Assembly (NCBI RefSeq): GCF_003590095.1 | Contig: NC_039482.1 | Location: forward strand, 18,121,657-18,185,656 | Source: Trichoplusia ni | Lineage: Eukaryota; Arthropoda; Insecta; Lepidoptera; Noctuidae | Direction: 5' to 3' | Length of the DNA stretch: 64,000 nucleotides | Shown: in pieces, positions 1 through 12,862 of the stretch | Position numbering within the stretch: the first letter of the stretch is position 1 | Layout of the letters: the number at the start of each line of letters is the position of its first letter | The notes under the pieces: model-generated | Told to the model about the DNA's origin: nothing | Databases searched by the model: none | Seen by the model: only the letters and a program-made list of their open reading frames with translations | Position numbers and translations under genes: made by a program

Positions 1-62
1 CTCCTTGTGAAACAGGGGTTAGGCTGGGAGCAGACCCCAACATAGTCGGATGGGGAGGATGA
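1..62 (+). repeat. 3' end of a GACCCCAACATAG-type SINE, cut by the window edge
   Basis: The bases ctccttgtgaaacagg, then ggttaggctgggagc and gaccccaacatagt, then gggaggatga, follow in order the body and 3' tail of the SINE family seen complete on the other strand at 23250 and 38417. This copy is diverged (cggatgggg where others have tgggaaaagg). Only the 3' part is in the window. No coding capacity. Confidence 0.65.
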
Positions 63-65
63 GCC

Positions 66-94
66 TCCTCCTTATGAGCCTCGCATAAGGAGGA
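66..94. repeat. Short perfect hairpin
   Basis: TCCTCCTTATG (66-76) is perfectly complementary in reverse to CATAAGGAGGA (84-94), giving an 11-bp stem with a 7-base loop. It follows directly on the SINE tail, so it may be a local duplication of the GAGGATGA tail rather than a functional RNA. Confidence 0.5.
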
Positions 95-640
95 TGCTGA
101 ATGGTTTCGTAATTAAAATCAATAGAGAAAAATATATTTTGGATATGCAATGTTTTATACTTTGTGTGCCTCACAATAGCAAAACAGATACTTCCCTAAA
201 ACAGAAATCAGTATAAAAGATACCATTTCATTTCCTAAGAAACTCGAAAAAGAAGTTAAAAATGGAGGATAATAATTTTAATGTATTTTTTCGTGAGAAA
301 ATCTTGTTAAGGCACAATTACATTAGTCCAGTCGCCGTGACCGAAGGCTGTGAATTTTAAAATGTTATTACGTCTGTAGACCTTGGATTTTAATACAAAA
401 ATCTACTCTGTTTTGTTTTTAAGATTCCGGACTAAGGGTTAAACGAAATCTTATTACTAAACTTGCGCTTTCTGTTCGTCTGTCAAAAATCAGTGTCTCT
501 TGAATCTTTATAAGCCTTATAGTTGAAATTTGAATAAATTATTAGTGTTTGTTGCCACTATAGTAACAAATTTTGACAGATTTTTTTTATGACAGAATAA
601 ATAACTAATTTTGTCGTGGACTGATATTTTTTTATAATAC
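95..640. other. A+T-rich non-coding stretch
   Basis: No open frame longer than 60 codons, no repeat signature and no RNA gene recognised. Mostly A+T-rich, with short poly-T runs. Confidence 0.5.
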
Positions 641-908
641 ACTAGCTGTTACCCGCGACTTCGTCCACGTGGTTAGAAAATATAACTTAGGATTTTCTTA
701 AAATCGGATTAGTTTTTTGCGTTTCTGCCCTTAGTTGTAACATATTTCATTACTGATCTGCTCCTATTAATCATAGATTGATAGTAGATGAATATCCTAT
801 TCCCTTCCTGAGTTAATGGACTAACATTGAAATATTTTTTCATATCGCTCAGAAGTTTCTGAGATTAGGGCGTTCAAGCGTGACAAACTCTTCAGCTTTA
901 TAATAAAG
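641..908 (-). mobile_element. CTAG-ended non-autonomous element (Helitron-like family), copy 1
   Basis: On the plus strand it starts ACTAGCTGTTACCCGCGACT and ends with CAAACTCTTCAGCTTTATAA. The reverse complement therefore starts with the AAAGCTGAAGAGTTTG motif and finishes CAGCTAG then T, which resembles the CTRR terminus and A/T insertion rule of Helitrons. Three other near-full copies (13902, 22990, 34026) and one truncated copy (41579) share both ends. The interior is diverged. Short frames through these copies give the same pseudo-peptide and are not genes. Confidence 0.7.
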
Positions 909-2366
909 GTATGTGTAGGTTATGTGCGTGCATATAGGAAAAATTTAACTTAAGGAATGTTTTTTAAATAATATCATAAAGAGGTAAAATTTGTGAGTCT
1001 GTGACATTGGGGGATAATCTCAACATATGCTGAACCGATTTCGAAAATTCTTTTACTAAAATAAAGTCATGTTATTTTTTTTTTACACCTCTGGCAAGTC
1101 ACTTTTCCTTCAAAGATTGGACAGGGTTTTTCATACACACTGTATATACCCAAACAAAGTCGTCTAATAGCGTGGGGACGTGGAAGCAAGTCCTCAAGAT
1201 GATGGTAGAGTACCGTGTTTTAATCCTTTACTCACCGATCGCGTGCTTCTGCCGGTCAGAAATATGAGCCAGTGGGTCATTTTCTCGTGTTGTTTATGGC
1301 CATGATAATTCGATACGAAATATATTTGTAAAACTTTTGGTTAATTTTTAGGCAATCATGACCAATAAGGTGGTAAACTTAAGCTTGCCCATTCAATGTC
1401 AGCATAAATCGGCCTTCTTAAATCTGTTGCACAAAAAGATGGAATGTGAATGGTCACCGCTTAGCAGTCTTAATATTTCTGAAGGATTTTTTAATATTTC
1501 AATACGTACTTTCCCAACTGAGAAGAACATACCGTTTGTTTCTTTTTGCCATTTAACACCTTCATAATATATACCGAACCATATCTGATGTCGGAATCTG
1601 TAGCGCAGTCAATCATAGGAGTATAGGAAAATGCACTCCGTTCCTTATCAACCTAAGAAAGGCCGCCATGCCTTGCGGCAACATTTTGAGACACATCCGA
1701 TACGTTATGTCAGATGATTTCGACATTGTTCAAAGAATGTCGAAGGCGATCAGAATTCAAATGTTCGTTGCGCTCTTTTTCTGTCTCTTAATGCCGTTCT
1801 CCAGTTATTCTTTCTTTCTGATTTTCTAATTGATTATGAATATTTTAGTGTGTGAGTGTTCGGTACAATTTATGTTTATCTCGGTCAAACTGTTGACCAT
1901 CACGGTCATCACTTGTTTCAAAAGACTTATTAGTAGATATGCAAATTCGCTGAGAACTCAAGCATAATTTTCTATCAGTAAACGTCACGTTCACGATCAG
2001 CGGACTGTCGCACATGTTCTGCACTTGCCTCTAGAGATCTAGAAGCAGATGCGTAACGACGTACGGAGCGAGTTGCAGCCTGATGTTCTCGACAGCATCA
2101 ACTCTCTCCTGACGCTCTTCGATAGATTCTTGGGACCTTATGATCCTCCATAGTTTAGCTCCTTTGAAACGTTGGGAAAGATTTACCTTTTTTTAGTCAT
2201 GGTTATAGTTTTATTGCGAAGTTACCTGATCAAGTAAAATGTAAGTGACTGGTCCGCTGGCTACTACGTAGGTTTTATGACAATATATAAAATAATAAAG
2301 ACTTCTTTTAATTTACTTTTCAAACTATGACAGACATCAAAATATGTCAAATGTTTGACAGGAAAG
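909..2366. other. Non-coding, nothing recognised
   Basis: The one open frame (1358-1567, plus strand, 69 codons) has no family resemblance. The section 1590-2160 is somewhat richer in G+C and of higher complexity than its surroundings, but shows no splice-bounded reading frame that I can support. Confidence 0.4.
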
Positions 2367-3059
2367 TAAGGTAAAGGCACCTAATTCCGCGGTGTTTTCA
2401 TTATAACTTAAAAGAACATAAATTGAGTGTTTAATATACCTGTCTGTAGAATTGGCAATTTTTATTAGAAGTGTTATTTATCTTAATTTAAAATATACTC
2501 ACAGATTGACTGTATAAAAGATAAAAAATGTTAAATAGTGTAAAATGTAAAGAAGTCTGAGGCACCTTATTCCGATTTAAACATTCTAATTCCAATGCAT
2601 TTTGTTTCTAATTCTGAGTATAAAAATATTTAGGAAAGGAGAAAGGCAAATCTCTTTATTGTCTTTGGATTTTAAATCAGTCTTAGTATTTAAAAAGGCT
2701 CGGTATTTAAAAACTTAATTCTCTCCTCAATTCGTGAAGAAATACTCAAGAGTTAAGTGTTTTCGATAAAAAATATAAACCTCATAATATTTTGAACTAA
2801 ACAAAAACTCACACAATATAAAACTATCATCTTAAACACTATTTAGCAAATTTAGTATGAAACATGCATTCAAGTAGTTGCTAGCCTTAAACTGAGCGAT
2901 TATTAGAAAACCTACATATACTAAAGCCATCATTAATTGTAAGACTATTTGTGTGTTTAAATGAATTATTAAAAAAACAGCTAAATTATTAATTAAATAA
3001 GACCTTGCTTTGATAAGACCGTTTTTTTTACAATATCGAAATATGGTGCCTTTACCTTA
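2367..3059. repeat. A+T-rich segment bounded by 15-bp inverted repeats
   Basis: TAAGGTAAAGGCACC at 2367-2381 recurs in perfect inverted form at 3045-3059. The left arm motif GGCACCTAATTCCG (2376) is also repeated directly as GGCACCTTATTCCG at 2561-2574, and a related CACCTTATTCCG lies at 4667. The interior has no open frame. This could be a small non-autonomous DNA transposon or a rearranged dispersed repeat. No clear target-site duplication was seen. Confidence 0.4.
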
Positions 3060-3078
3060 GTAAATTAAATTTGTAATT

Positions 3079-3236
3079 TTTTCGCCTTTTCCGCATTATT
3101 TTCGAATTTTCTCACCGTTTAAACCTTCCCTGGACTTCTACGAATACTTCAAGACTAAAAAAAACCAAATCGGTTCAGCCGTTTTCGAGTTTTAGTGAGA
3201 CTAACGAACAGCATTTCATTTTTATATATATAGATT
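3079..3236 (+). repeat. 3' end of a dispersed lepidopteran retroposon
   Basis: Contains the ordered motifs AAACCTTCCCTGGACTTC, AAATCGGTTCAGCCGTTTTC, GAGTTTTAGTGAGACTAACG and a terminal TTTTTATATATATAG. I recognise this as the 3' end of a repeat common in moth genomes. The 5' part is missing or too diverged to trace, so the copy is partial. No reading frame. Confidence 0.6.
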
Positions 3237-4245
3237 CTCAGCAATATGACGAGGAAAACTGAAGGAAAAATCAATATTGAATGTTTTAACCATTTTTGTA
3301 TTATTATTTCAATGTGTAGGTAAAGACAAGTACACTTTTTAACTACCTATATGCACATAACATATACACAATAGATTCCAAGACAATCGTATTAGCTATC
3401 GATGTAAAAACTTCTTGCCTTCAAAGCGTTTACACTACTTCTCCAAACAAAAAATAAAGACATCCAGTTTTAAACATTTTTGTTAAGCAAGGTCATGATT
3501 ATCATGAAAACTAACGAAATGTTTTTCATCTTCAAATCATCATCATCAAAATCATTGTTAAAACAGTGAGTATCTAAGCTGTCGACAACAATTTGTCACG
3601 AAGAAATTTTTATTAAAATTCCTGTTTTGAAACAGAATTTTCGAGAAACGCTGGCTGGCTATAAGTTAAAATCGTGAAGTTTATGCTTGCTTTGCTTTTA
3701 ATATTTTTAATGGTTTTCGTTCATAGTGTGTAAGTTGCATTTGTTTTTTTATTGTTCGAATCTGGAAATCTATTAGATTAGTTTCTAAATATTTTATTTT
3801 CCGCTTTTGTTTAATGTAGGTAAGTACTGCGTATAGGTACTTAATCTTACTCGTAATAAAAACTAAAAGAGGTATAGGTACATATGTACTATTTTGCATA
3901 ATTAATGTGGTAATCGCAATATTGGGTATAAAAATGGGCTCATTTAAAAATTAATTTGCCCTATGATATCAAGCTATAACTCCAATTTAATTTTCGGGTA
4001 TTTCTCTTTTCTCTTGTCATAAAAATAACCTGTCTTAACATGTTTGTGAGATACTTCTTTGATGCAAACATCTCGCCAAACCTTTCAAAAACCCAATATA
4101 TAATTAATTACATTGTTGAAATTTTGCTTCTTCATAAGTATAAAGTAAGCTTTCTTGAGAATAAACAAGTTCTATATGATTTTCGAAGGCTTCCATTAAA
4201 AGTTACATCCAAAACAAGAATAAAACATTTAATGGAGTTTCTTTG
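3237..4245. other. A+T-rich non-coding stretch
   Basis: Only chance open frames (3681-3899 minus, 4040-4246 plus), both low in complexity and without recognisable motifs. A short CATCATCAT run sits near 3538. Confidence 0.4.
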
Positions 4246-4470
4246 ATAGGGTTCCATAAGCAAAACAGAATCCTCTTGAGGTATCACCGTCTGTCCGTTT
4301 GTACGTCAGTCTGCCAACACCATCTCATGAACCGTGATGGCAAATCGTTGAAATTTTTACAAATTCTGTATTTTGTACTAAAAATAGAAGCCGATATTAA
4401 GTAACCTTTTTTACTGTCATAAATTTGTTGAATGAGTGATTTATGTCAAGCTGTATTTACTAGTCACGCT
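4246..4470 (-). repeat. CCAGTCRAG...GGTTCCG dispersed repeat, copy a
   Basis: In the plus direction it reads tagggttccataag, then ccgtctgtccgtttgtac, then catgaaccgtgatggc. These are the reverse of the 3' half of a very common moth repeat, which has a GACAGACGGACAGAC stretch followed by GGGTTCCG. The start of the element is not seen. Confidence 0.6.
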
Positions 4471-7400
4471 GTCTAAGTAATTTATTTGTAACCCTACTGA
4501 TTTTTTTATCTGTAGCACACTTAACTGGTTAAACCTTAACTTAACCGGGATTAAAGCTTTTGGTCAGAATTTACTTGTTCAAGTACTGAATATAAAACAA
4601 AAACCCGTGTCTATATATTTTATTTTTTTCAAATATTACCCTCCTCGCACCACATAAATAACAGAGACACCTTATTCCGTCAGCAATACCTCATTTATCC
4701 CCCAACATTAAAAACAAATGCTAAGTCACTCAACAGCATCATATCTCATCAACATAAACAGACACGAATTAGAAAATATTATTCCACTCTCGACTTATTA
4801 AGTAACCCATTACACCGTGAAAACTTAATAAGTTACTCGGGAATGTTAAATATTCACAATTCGAAATATTTCATGAGGTATGCGCCGCTCCAGTACGTTG
4901 AGTGTATAATTTTACCTTTTTTTAACTTTGTTTTTTTGTTTTTGCATTTCGGTATTTTAGCCGGGTTTTTTGGTGCCTCGAGCATGAAGTTTCTTACCGG
5001 TTCTTCTCCATAAGAAAGTCATTTTGGAACCGTGCACCTAGAGTCATTATTGTAACGTTTTGAAAGTGCTTGAAAAATGGAATACTTTAAATAAAAAAAA
5101 AATGATTTTGGTTTTGATTTCTACGTGACTGCGACAGGTCGAACATACATATAACGGAGACCAATATAGTGAGAGTGATTAAAAGATATATTTTTCTATC
5201 ACGCTTTAACAAAATAAGACCAATACACGTTACTTTCTAAATTAAAAACCATTGATTAAAATTAAGCTACTAAATAGCACTTTTTGAATATCGATGTACA
5301 ATTGACAGCACCCTTCACTGCTTTTCTAAGTGACTTTGCTGCGGGATATGAAACAACACACCAGAACGCTGTTTGAATAATCTTCAATCGTTACAATCTC
5401 ATGTTAGTGTACAATTGTCTAGAGACCTATGACGGCTTTTCCCAACCTTGAAAAATAGGTTCTAGAGTTTCTTGTGTTTCTCACTGTTCGCACCAGAAGT
5501 CAGTTGTGAAACCTCTGAAGGTTGTGATCAAAACCTTTTTGGTACATCTAGCAATCTTTGTGAGGTGAGGAACCTTTGATTTTAAAGTTTATTTTGGTGG
5601 CTGCTTGAGGTTGTGTGACTTGATCTAAGTGCATGTTTTGTGGTCGTGATTTAGAGTAACTAAATAGAATTTATGTTTACTTGGGTTGTCTGGTTGTGTA
5701 ATATTTTAAATCTTCTCTCAACCTGTATTTAAAGTACCCGAATATACACAGAGTATACTTTAAAACTGAAAAAATGAGATTGACACTATTTTTTTTTTAA
5801 TTTTGTTTACTGGTTAAAAGGTTTAAGATAAATCGAGAAAACCTTGAAATTATCGAGTGAAAAAAACCATCGTTTTTAGTTAAAACATCTTATTACTTAA
5901 AAATCCCTACGTCATACTTCTGCTTACCCATCCTAAAAACAAGACCTCATATGATAGACTGATTACATTAAATACTCGCGTTTCAAAGACGAGACAAACG
6001 AACAAACACACAAACATTAGTTGAAGCTGTGTACTCTCTGTAACTTTGACTGTCAACGTTTGTATTTGCTGACGTCCTGCATAAAGTTCATTATTTTAGG
6101 TACACAGTACGTTAATTAACGAGTTTGTGAATAGAGAAGCTATGAAGTTATCAAGTTAAGTGCCCATACACATGTAATTTAAACAGCTGTTTCAAACATG
6201 GTGTCCGATTTGCTGATTCGATTCATTGAATTTGTTTTTTTTTTTCAGATATACTTAAGGTTGCGTATTAAAAGCCTGTCCATCTTTTATAAAGCTGTAT
6301 GTGTTCCATGATATCAACACAGATTACGTTTTAAGTATTATTTCTGTTTGCACTATTAAAATTAACTGAGGTTAAGCAGCAGTTTGCGGTTATAAATTTA
6401 AAGAGTGGCCATTATTTTTTGAAAATTTGTTTACCTGCTCATATATTTACGAAATGAAATGAATGAGTCGCGCTTAACCGATTTTTCTATCTACCTTAAA
6501 TGATTTCGATTTTGATTCTGTGGTAAAGACAAAAAAACAGCAATTTTCCCTTGGAAAAACCGTAAGCGTATAAGGTTTTTTTATCCGGAAATCCTACTTC
6601 ATTCAAATAAGTACATTATAGGTTATAAGGCAGTACTTTCATTCGAAACATGCACGTTTCTTGAAATTGATTTGTCCCACTTTCTGTTTTCAGCTTCTTA
6701 TGAATAAAAAGCAAATGATTGTTTTCCTTGAATTCTGCTGTGTGCTTATGTTAAATATAGATTGGTTCATTCCTGATAACATCAACTATGTATGGTAATT
6801 TGTTGGTTTGGCGACCGCGAAACATGTACTAGCGGCGAGATTTTTCAATAACTTTATATGGCAATTTATAAACAGGCAGATTTTTAGTCATTTCTCGAAA
6901 AAAAATGTTTGATTCGTTTCATTGAATTTCATATCAAAACAAATTTAGATAAAATTAAAGTAAATCTATTTATTCAAGTTACAGAGTGTTTAACATCAAC
7001 AAAACAAAAAATAGTCATTTTTGTTGTTATAACTTCAAAAAAATTACGTGTTAGCAGTGAAAATGATATAAAGATTCATGAAACACATCCAAAGTTTAAT
7101 AAAGTTTCGTTTCTACGATTTAGTTAGAGAATCCTGCAAAATTAAGCAAGAGACACCAAAATTTCTATAATACTGATTCATTCATGACTTGCCAAAGAAA
7201 AAAAATCGTTTTCCCTGATTTGAATCTGCAAAAAGTTCATCTACCTCTCCGCTACAAAGTACTTATAGGACAACAGACACTTAGCTAAGACTGATAGTTA
7301 AGGAAAAACATCGTAATAAACTGAAGTTAATGGCTTGCAAATGCCGTCACGCAACGAACATAAGCGGTCTGATTCACGCTCATTCATTCCTTAAATGAAG

Positions 7401-8479
7401 AAGCATTGTCCTGTTGTGATACGTCTGGATTCTAAAAGAACTTGAGTTTTACTTAACAGAAAAACTGATATTTTGAATTAAAAAAGTATAAATTTAGGAT
7501 CTAAGTTACAAGGTTTAAGGTGAACAATCAAGTTGCTAAAATGATTATTATTTTCATTCAAAAATACCTCTTCGACCTACGGGAAAATAAAGTATTGAAT
7601 TAGATTTATATTTTTTTTAATATTTTGTTAACAATGGTAAAGTTGAATACATGTTAATAACTAACTATAACTTTTTAACAAAATAGCAGCAACAGCAAAA
7701 AGCAAATAGAGAGTTTCAACGTGTATTCATCTCCACAAATCGACGAGAAAGGCGGTAACTCACCAGCCATGAAGAGCTGTTATTACCAGCATTAGAATCT
7801 CCTTACCTCTTAAGATATTAAGATTACGAAACAATATACGCTATCAAGCCATCATTAGCAGACACCGAACCAGATACGAACTTTAATCAGTAAATGAACA
7901 TCAACACCTCTGATTCTAATTACCTCAAGCGATTCAATTGTTGATCGTTTAATTGCGAATCCAATCGTAGCTGTCTAAGTGTCTACCCTCGTTAAACCAA
8001 GAGTTAAAGTTATCGGCAAACGATTTGCGGCAATCTCCCTTCATCAGATCGCTGCCGAAACGCTAACTATCATTCACTGGGTAAATTGAAACCTCGTTAG
8101 AGTAATGGTTACAGTGACTTTGCAAATGTTTACAATCTAAATGTTCTGGACGGACGGGAGGTAATCGTGTTTTGGTTTGGGGGTGTGTGAAGGAAATTTA
8201 TTCTCGTTTTGTAGCATTTTCGTGGGAATTCCTGGTTTTGTGTTCAATGTTAGCTCGTTCATTAAGAGGTGTGCTAATGGTTTGAATGAGGAAGTTGCGA
8301 GGGATGTGGGGTTGGTAATTAGGGCAAGTGCTTCTTCGAATTCTCATGAAATTTTGTAAGTACACATTTTATAAGTGAAAACCTTACATGTGATCTGAGT
8401 AAGGTATTAGGAAGGAAAATCAAAGTTATATTTCAGGTCGGACTTGCGAAACAGCGGATTCCATAGAAATAAGCACACA
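4471..8479. other. Long non-coding stretch
   Basis: No repeat with a clear family signature and no supported gene. Open frames (6909-7127, 8177-8359) look random. Around 7920-8110 the sequence is less A+T-rich and more complex than its flanks, a possible conserved non-coding block, but this cannot be shown from one genome. Confidence 0.4.
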
Positions 8480-8606
8480 TAAAAAATCACCCACAATTGT
8501 GATAAAATTTTACCATAAAAACCCATCAAGTTGTGATCATACCATTCTGACGAAGACTGCCGATAGACAGACGGATAGACAACAGAGCCTTAGAAATAAA
8601 GATTAA
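8480..8606 (+). repeat. CCAGTCRAG...GGTTCCG dispersed repeat, copy b (partial)
   Basis: Contains cgatagacagacggatagac followed by aacagagccttag, matching the GACAGACGGACAGACAGCGGAGTCTTAG core of the family. 5' end and terminal GTTCCG missing. Confidence 0.5.
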
Positions 8607-10295
8607 CACTTTGTAAGATTCTAAGAACATACACCATATTTATTTAAACCTTCATGATTTAATCTCAGTCAACATTATCCAAACGGCATTAAAAACTTAA
8701 TTCTTCTAACGGCCATAATAGAGCAATTAAAACACAGTCCCACGTCGGGGTCAACACGACCGGCTCCGGGCATAATGCGACTTGTTCTAACCCTATCGCT
8801 TTAGTTCCGTACTTTATCTCGATCAGATCGATGCCTGAGCTATCAAGCCTAGATGGGAGATGAAGTTGCGAAGATTTTACTGTTTTTGGTTGAAGGTTGT
8901 TTCGTATAAAGTAATGCTAGTCTCCGGTTTGCAAGTTTAGCCTACAATTTTTTTATTACAGGGTAGAGATCTTTTCCGAATAGAGACGAATTCTGTATAG
9001 GCTATTTTTTACAATCACTGCAGATTCGCGAATCCGCATTGGAAAAGTATTACATGAATATAACTTCTAAATGTCAAAGTGGTACTTATTTGCATGGGAT
9101 AAAAACCTCAATCAAGTCACTCTTTCCCGATAAATGCGCATGAGTTTGCGTTTTAAAAGAAAACCTCACGAAAGTTATTATAATAAGTCAGAATTATACT
9201 TAAAAATTGATTGACCATTTTGTATTTCAATTTAAGTTTATGTTCTAAAAGATACGATGGTCTTACCATGGGTCAATGTGCTTTTAGTGTTCAAAGACAT
9301 TTCTCTACAATGTAGAGAATGCGTACGTATAGTGAAGTGCCCTGATACGTGATATATTGGAAGATTGAACTCATACTATGAGAGCAATTTTCTCATCTTC
9401 AGAGGACATGTCGTTTACTATACTGTTACTGTGTATACCTACACTAGATATTGCTGTGTATTAGGTGACTCTACAGGGTGTATATTTCGTGTTCTTTTGT
9501 CGTTTGTCAATTTGGGTTTCGAAAGACTAAGTCGGCAGTTTTGAATTTGTAGTCTGTGTCTTTTGATTGCAAAGTTTGTTTGAGTGTTTTTTTATTTGTT
9601 CCATTAAATACATGAATAACGCAATGATTATTTATTTTCTCTTAAAATAAATTGAAATAGACATTTAGTTCAAAGAAAATAAATTATGCTATTTTTCTTT
9701 TTTTCAAAAAAGCTACTCCTTGGACTAGATTCTTGGAGATCGAACGCAAGACACTTCTCGCACATTAGAGTTATCATGGTGACCTATACCACTTTGCTCC
9801 CCATGCAATCCATACTGTTTTTTATATAGCATAACAAGTTCTGTACCTCTATGTTATTTAGCAGTCCCAAATTTCTTCAGCTACGTGTTCAAATCCTTTC
9901 AGTTCTTTTTACGTCAAATAGTACATGTACACAAACTTTTGTCTTCTAATTTTGTAGGACGTACAATTCAAAATCTCATCATTGGCGATCGATCAAGAAT
10001 CTTGCTTGGCCCGAAATCTTAAGTATACCGTTTCTGCACTCTCCCGTGACTTAACCGACATAAAGGATAAGCATATGTATTAGGGTCTCATCCTTTTCAT
10101 GGAGCTGAGAGCTTGCGATATTAACATTGACCCTCTGAACAACGTATCATAATGGTTTTGACCTCGACGGAGTATTGAGTTGATTTTGTTGCAAAAAATG
10201 TTTACGAAACCAGTTAGTCTGTTCTGTTTGTCTATTTTCCGTTCAACTGTCATCAAACTGTAAATTATATACCGTAAAAGGTAAGTAAATTTCAA
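8607..10295. other. Non-coding stretch
   Basis: Apart from the possible SINE remnant at 9715-9830, no signature was found. Section 8720-8850 is locally G+C-richer (cccacgtcggggtc, cgaccggctccgggc) but contains no supportable reading frame. Confidence 0.4.
9715..9830 (-). repeat. Possible decayed tRNA-headed SINE
   Basis: Minus-strand order is ATGGGGAGCAAAGTGG (A-box-like) and later TTGCGTTCGATC (B-box-like), as in the clearer copy at 35011-35170. Many substitutions. It could be chance. Confidence 0.25.
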
Positions 10296-10400
10296 CGGTG
10301 CAAATATCAACTGTCTGGCTATCGCGTTGTAAAACCACCACTTGGCAACAGACGGACGGACTGACGGACAGACAGCACTACGGAACCATTAACAATCTAA
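10296..10400 (+). repeat. CCAGTCRAG...GGTTCCG dispersed repeat, copy c (partial)
   Basis: Contains caacagacggacggactg, acggacagacagcac and cggaaccatt, matching the 3' half of the family. The flanking 5' part (tcaactgtctggctatcgcg) corresponds to the region just upstream in the fuller copy at 18556. Confidence 0.6.
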
Positions 10401-12755
10401 GCTATATTTCACTGTTGATAAATTGAACATAAAAAAAAACTTTATCAGAAAAACTAACGACCGCATACCCGGATATAATATATTCACATTCTCAATTTTC
10501 CTTTATTGGCAGTTAAAAACAGAATAATAGTGAACCGTAATATACGTAGTAAGTTAGTAACTGATTTATCACCACATCCTACCATAGTTCTGCACAAAGT
10601 ATTTGAGATTCGATATTTTCTCCCGTTTTCAAAGTTTGATGGTTTGAATCACGAATAACCGTATCTTTTACGGTTTTGGATACGAGGGCATTATCATTAT
10701 ATTATTATTAGTTGTTTCTCGCTTCATCGCGTGTAAGTACCAATTTGTTTGCCTCTATTGCCGAAATCAACTTTACGGCTCACTATGAGATCTTAAAACA
10801 AGAATATTGCCATTGTGAAAAGGAGACAGATATATGCAATATAGAGCGCTATCTCACTTCCACAATGACAACGATTGTAATTCAAAAGCTCATAGTACAG
10901 GTATTGACATCAAATTAAGATATTCAGGTCAACCTAACATGGCATGAGAAAGACTATCTGGTTAGACAGACCAACCATTATCTTAGGTCTGCCTAGATGA
11001 TATTTCGGACCTCAATTTGACCGCAATTAAGTGATAATGGAACCTTTCTTGAAAGTAATCTAAGAAGGGTGAACAATTAATGGGCTATGAAGTACGACTA
11101 TAAAATTTGATGGTGTGTGTTATTGTTGGTGCTATATCGTAAAGGACAAACATTTCAATGAATAGTGATAATATTTAGTCTGAGAGAATATAAAGAAGTT
11201 ATTATCATCCTACAAAATTCTAACTTTTAAATAATTTATTTACGACATCAAGGTAAAATCATATTGTGTTATTCGAGTTTTTTAAAGTTGTGGCCCACTG
11301 TTGGGCAAACGTCCTTCTCTAATCTCTTCTTTTAATTCATTTGATTTATATGCAGTTCTTGACAAAAGTTGAAACTACACTGTTCACGGTTTCAGTAAAA
11401 ATTGGGTAGGATTTTTTTTTGTTTTGATTTGATCAATAAAATATAACTCACAAATGGAGAAAGGAATTTAAGTGGGAGTCGTAACGTCACTTGTCGGTAA
11501 ACGGTGTACTGATAAGTGATGTCACACGAGATTTTAACTTATATCAACTTTATGCTTTGTTTACGCTATAAAAGACAAACACCCATATCCAGTATTTTAA
11601 ACCATGTGACAGAATCATTCATTTTTTTTGCCAAATACCTAATTTCGAACTGTTCCTTTCAGAATCCGCGTAACTTTATAAGTCTCTGTGTGTCTCAAGC
11701 GTTAATTACGAAGTCTCTTAGGCTTTTCCACCGCATGGTAATTAGTATTTCAACGAATAACTTTACTGGCTTAACGATTTGATTAGTGACTTCTTGCTAA
11801 GAAACTTGCCGTCAACGTAGGGAAGTTAATATCCATTTTAAGCATTTAATGTAAATTATGTCATTGTTGAGAATTAGTATAAAACGCTTATAAGACACAT
11901 AAAAGTTAATTCATATAATTATTATTACTAGCTAGGCAAAGGCCTGCCTACACTTCTTTCGTTTGTCCCTCGTAATAATAATATTACTGGCAATTATTCT
12001 TAGTCCTAATCCTCTAGGGCAACTTAACTTATATTAGGTAATACAGAAGTTACTCAACGAAATGGTTTTTGCAGGTCGAATATCCGTTTTACCAGATTAA
12101 AGCTATCATAACTAGATAAGAATAAAACAGATATTATGCTTTAATCAGTGTAGGTACACCACACAAGTACATTCCAAAATTATTTTCGACCCAAAAAAGT
12201 AGTCCAAACATAATAAACATTACAACTTTGTATTCATCTTAAAGAAAACTCACAAATAAATAACTAACAACAAATAAAAACACCTTCAAACTTATCCTCT
12301 CACTTCAGCAATAAATAACACTGCAAACAACATTAACACCAATAGAATCACACACAAAAACACCTCTATTAACGACCAAAAAATGTCCCCTCCCTCGAAA
12401 CCCATCAATCATGTCCCCTCTCACTATATTTACATTCACAGAGTTACAACACTATTAATCCAATTGACAGTCACTAAAAGCCCGAAGGCGGTTACAATGG
12501 CACTCCCGATGCCTATAACGGTTTCCGCTATCGTTAACGCCAGTCAAAAACACGCTAAACTTAACGATCTCCGTTAAATTTTCGCTATTGCGTTAAGGGG
12601 GGAATCTTTTGTTGAGGTCTAAGGATGGGAGTGAGATTGTTTAATTTAAGGTTGTATTGCATTTTAAGTGGTATTTTGTGTATAAGTAATTGATAAGATC
12701 TGATATTATTGTAATGACTTTGGTGAGGCGGATTTTTTGTTTTTTGTTTAAAAAG
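10401..12755. other. Non-coding stretch with one LINE-tail remnant
   Basis: Only chance open frames (10712, 11516, 12383, all plus strand). 12170-12600 is a C/A-rich single-strand-biased tract. Apart from the LINE remnant near 11282, nothing was recognised. Confidence 0.4.
11282..11332 (-). repeat. Remnant of a LINE 3' end (GCCCACTG-GGGCAAA motif)
   Basis: The phrase ggcccactgttgggcaaac followed by tccttctctaa matches the junction of 3' tail and last coding codons of the RTE-like fragment at 52657-52885 (cccactgcagggcaaaggcc). Very short and diverged. Confidence 0.4.
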
Positions 12756-12850
12756 GGTTTACTACTCACGCCTATTTATCGGGATAGCCAGACTAGTTTT
12801 AAATCGTAGTTTGCATGCATCTTCCCATCATGAGATGACGAGGTTCCGAG
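12756..12850. repeat. Partial copy of the palindromic ACGCGTATTTATCGGGGTAG family
   Basis: One arm is present as ggtttactactcacgccta then tttatcgggatagccagact, followed by an internal part with catcatgagatgacg. The second arm is missing. Same family as 42004, 62590 and 20826. Confidence 0.5.
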
Positions 12851-12862
12851 GTATCTAATATT

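Noticed and set aside
6235..6252. Splice acceptor (long T tract then CAG)
   Set aside because: No open frame of any length follows in a consistent phase. T tracts are common in this DNA.
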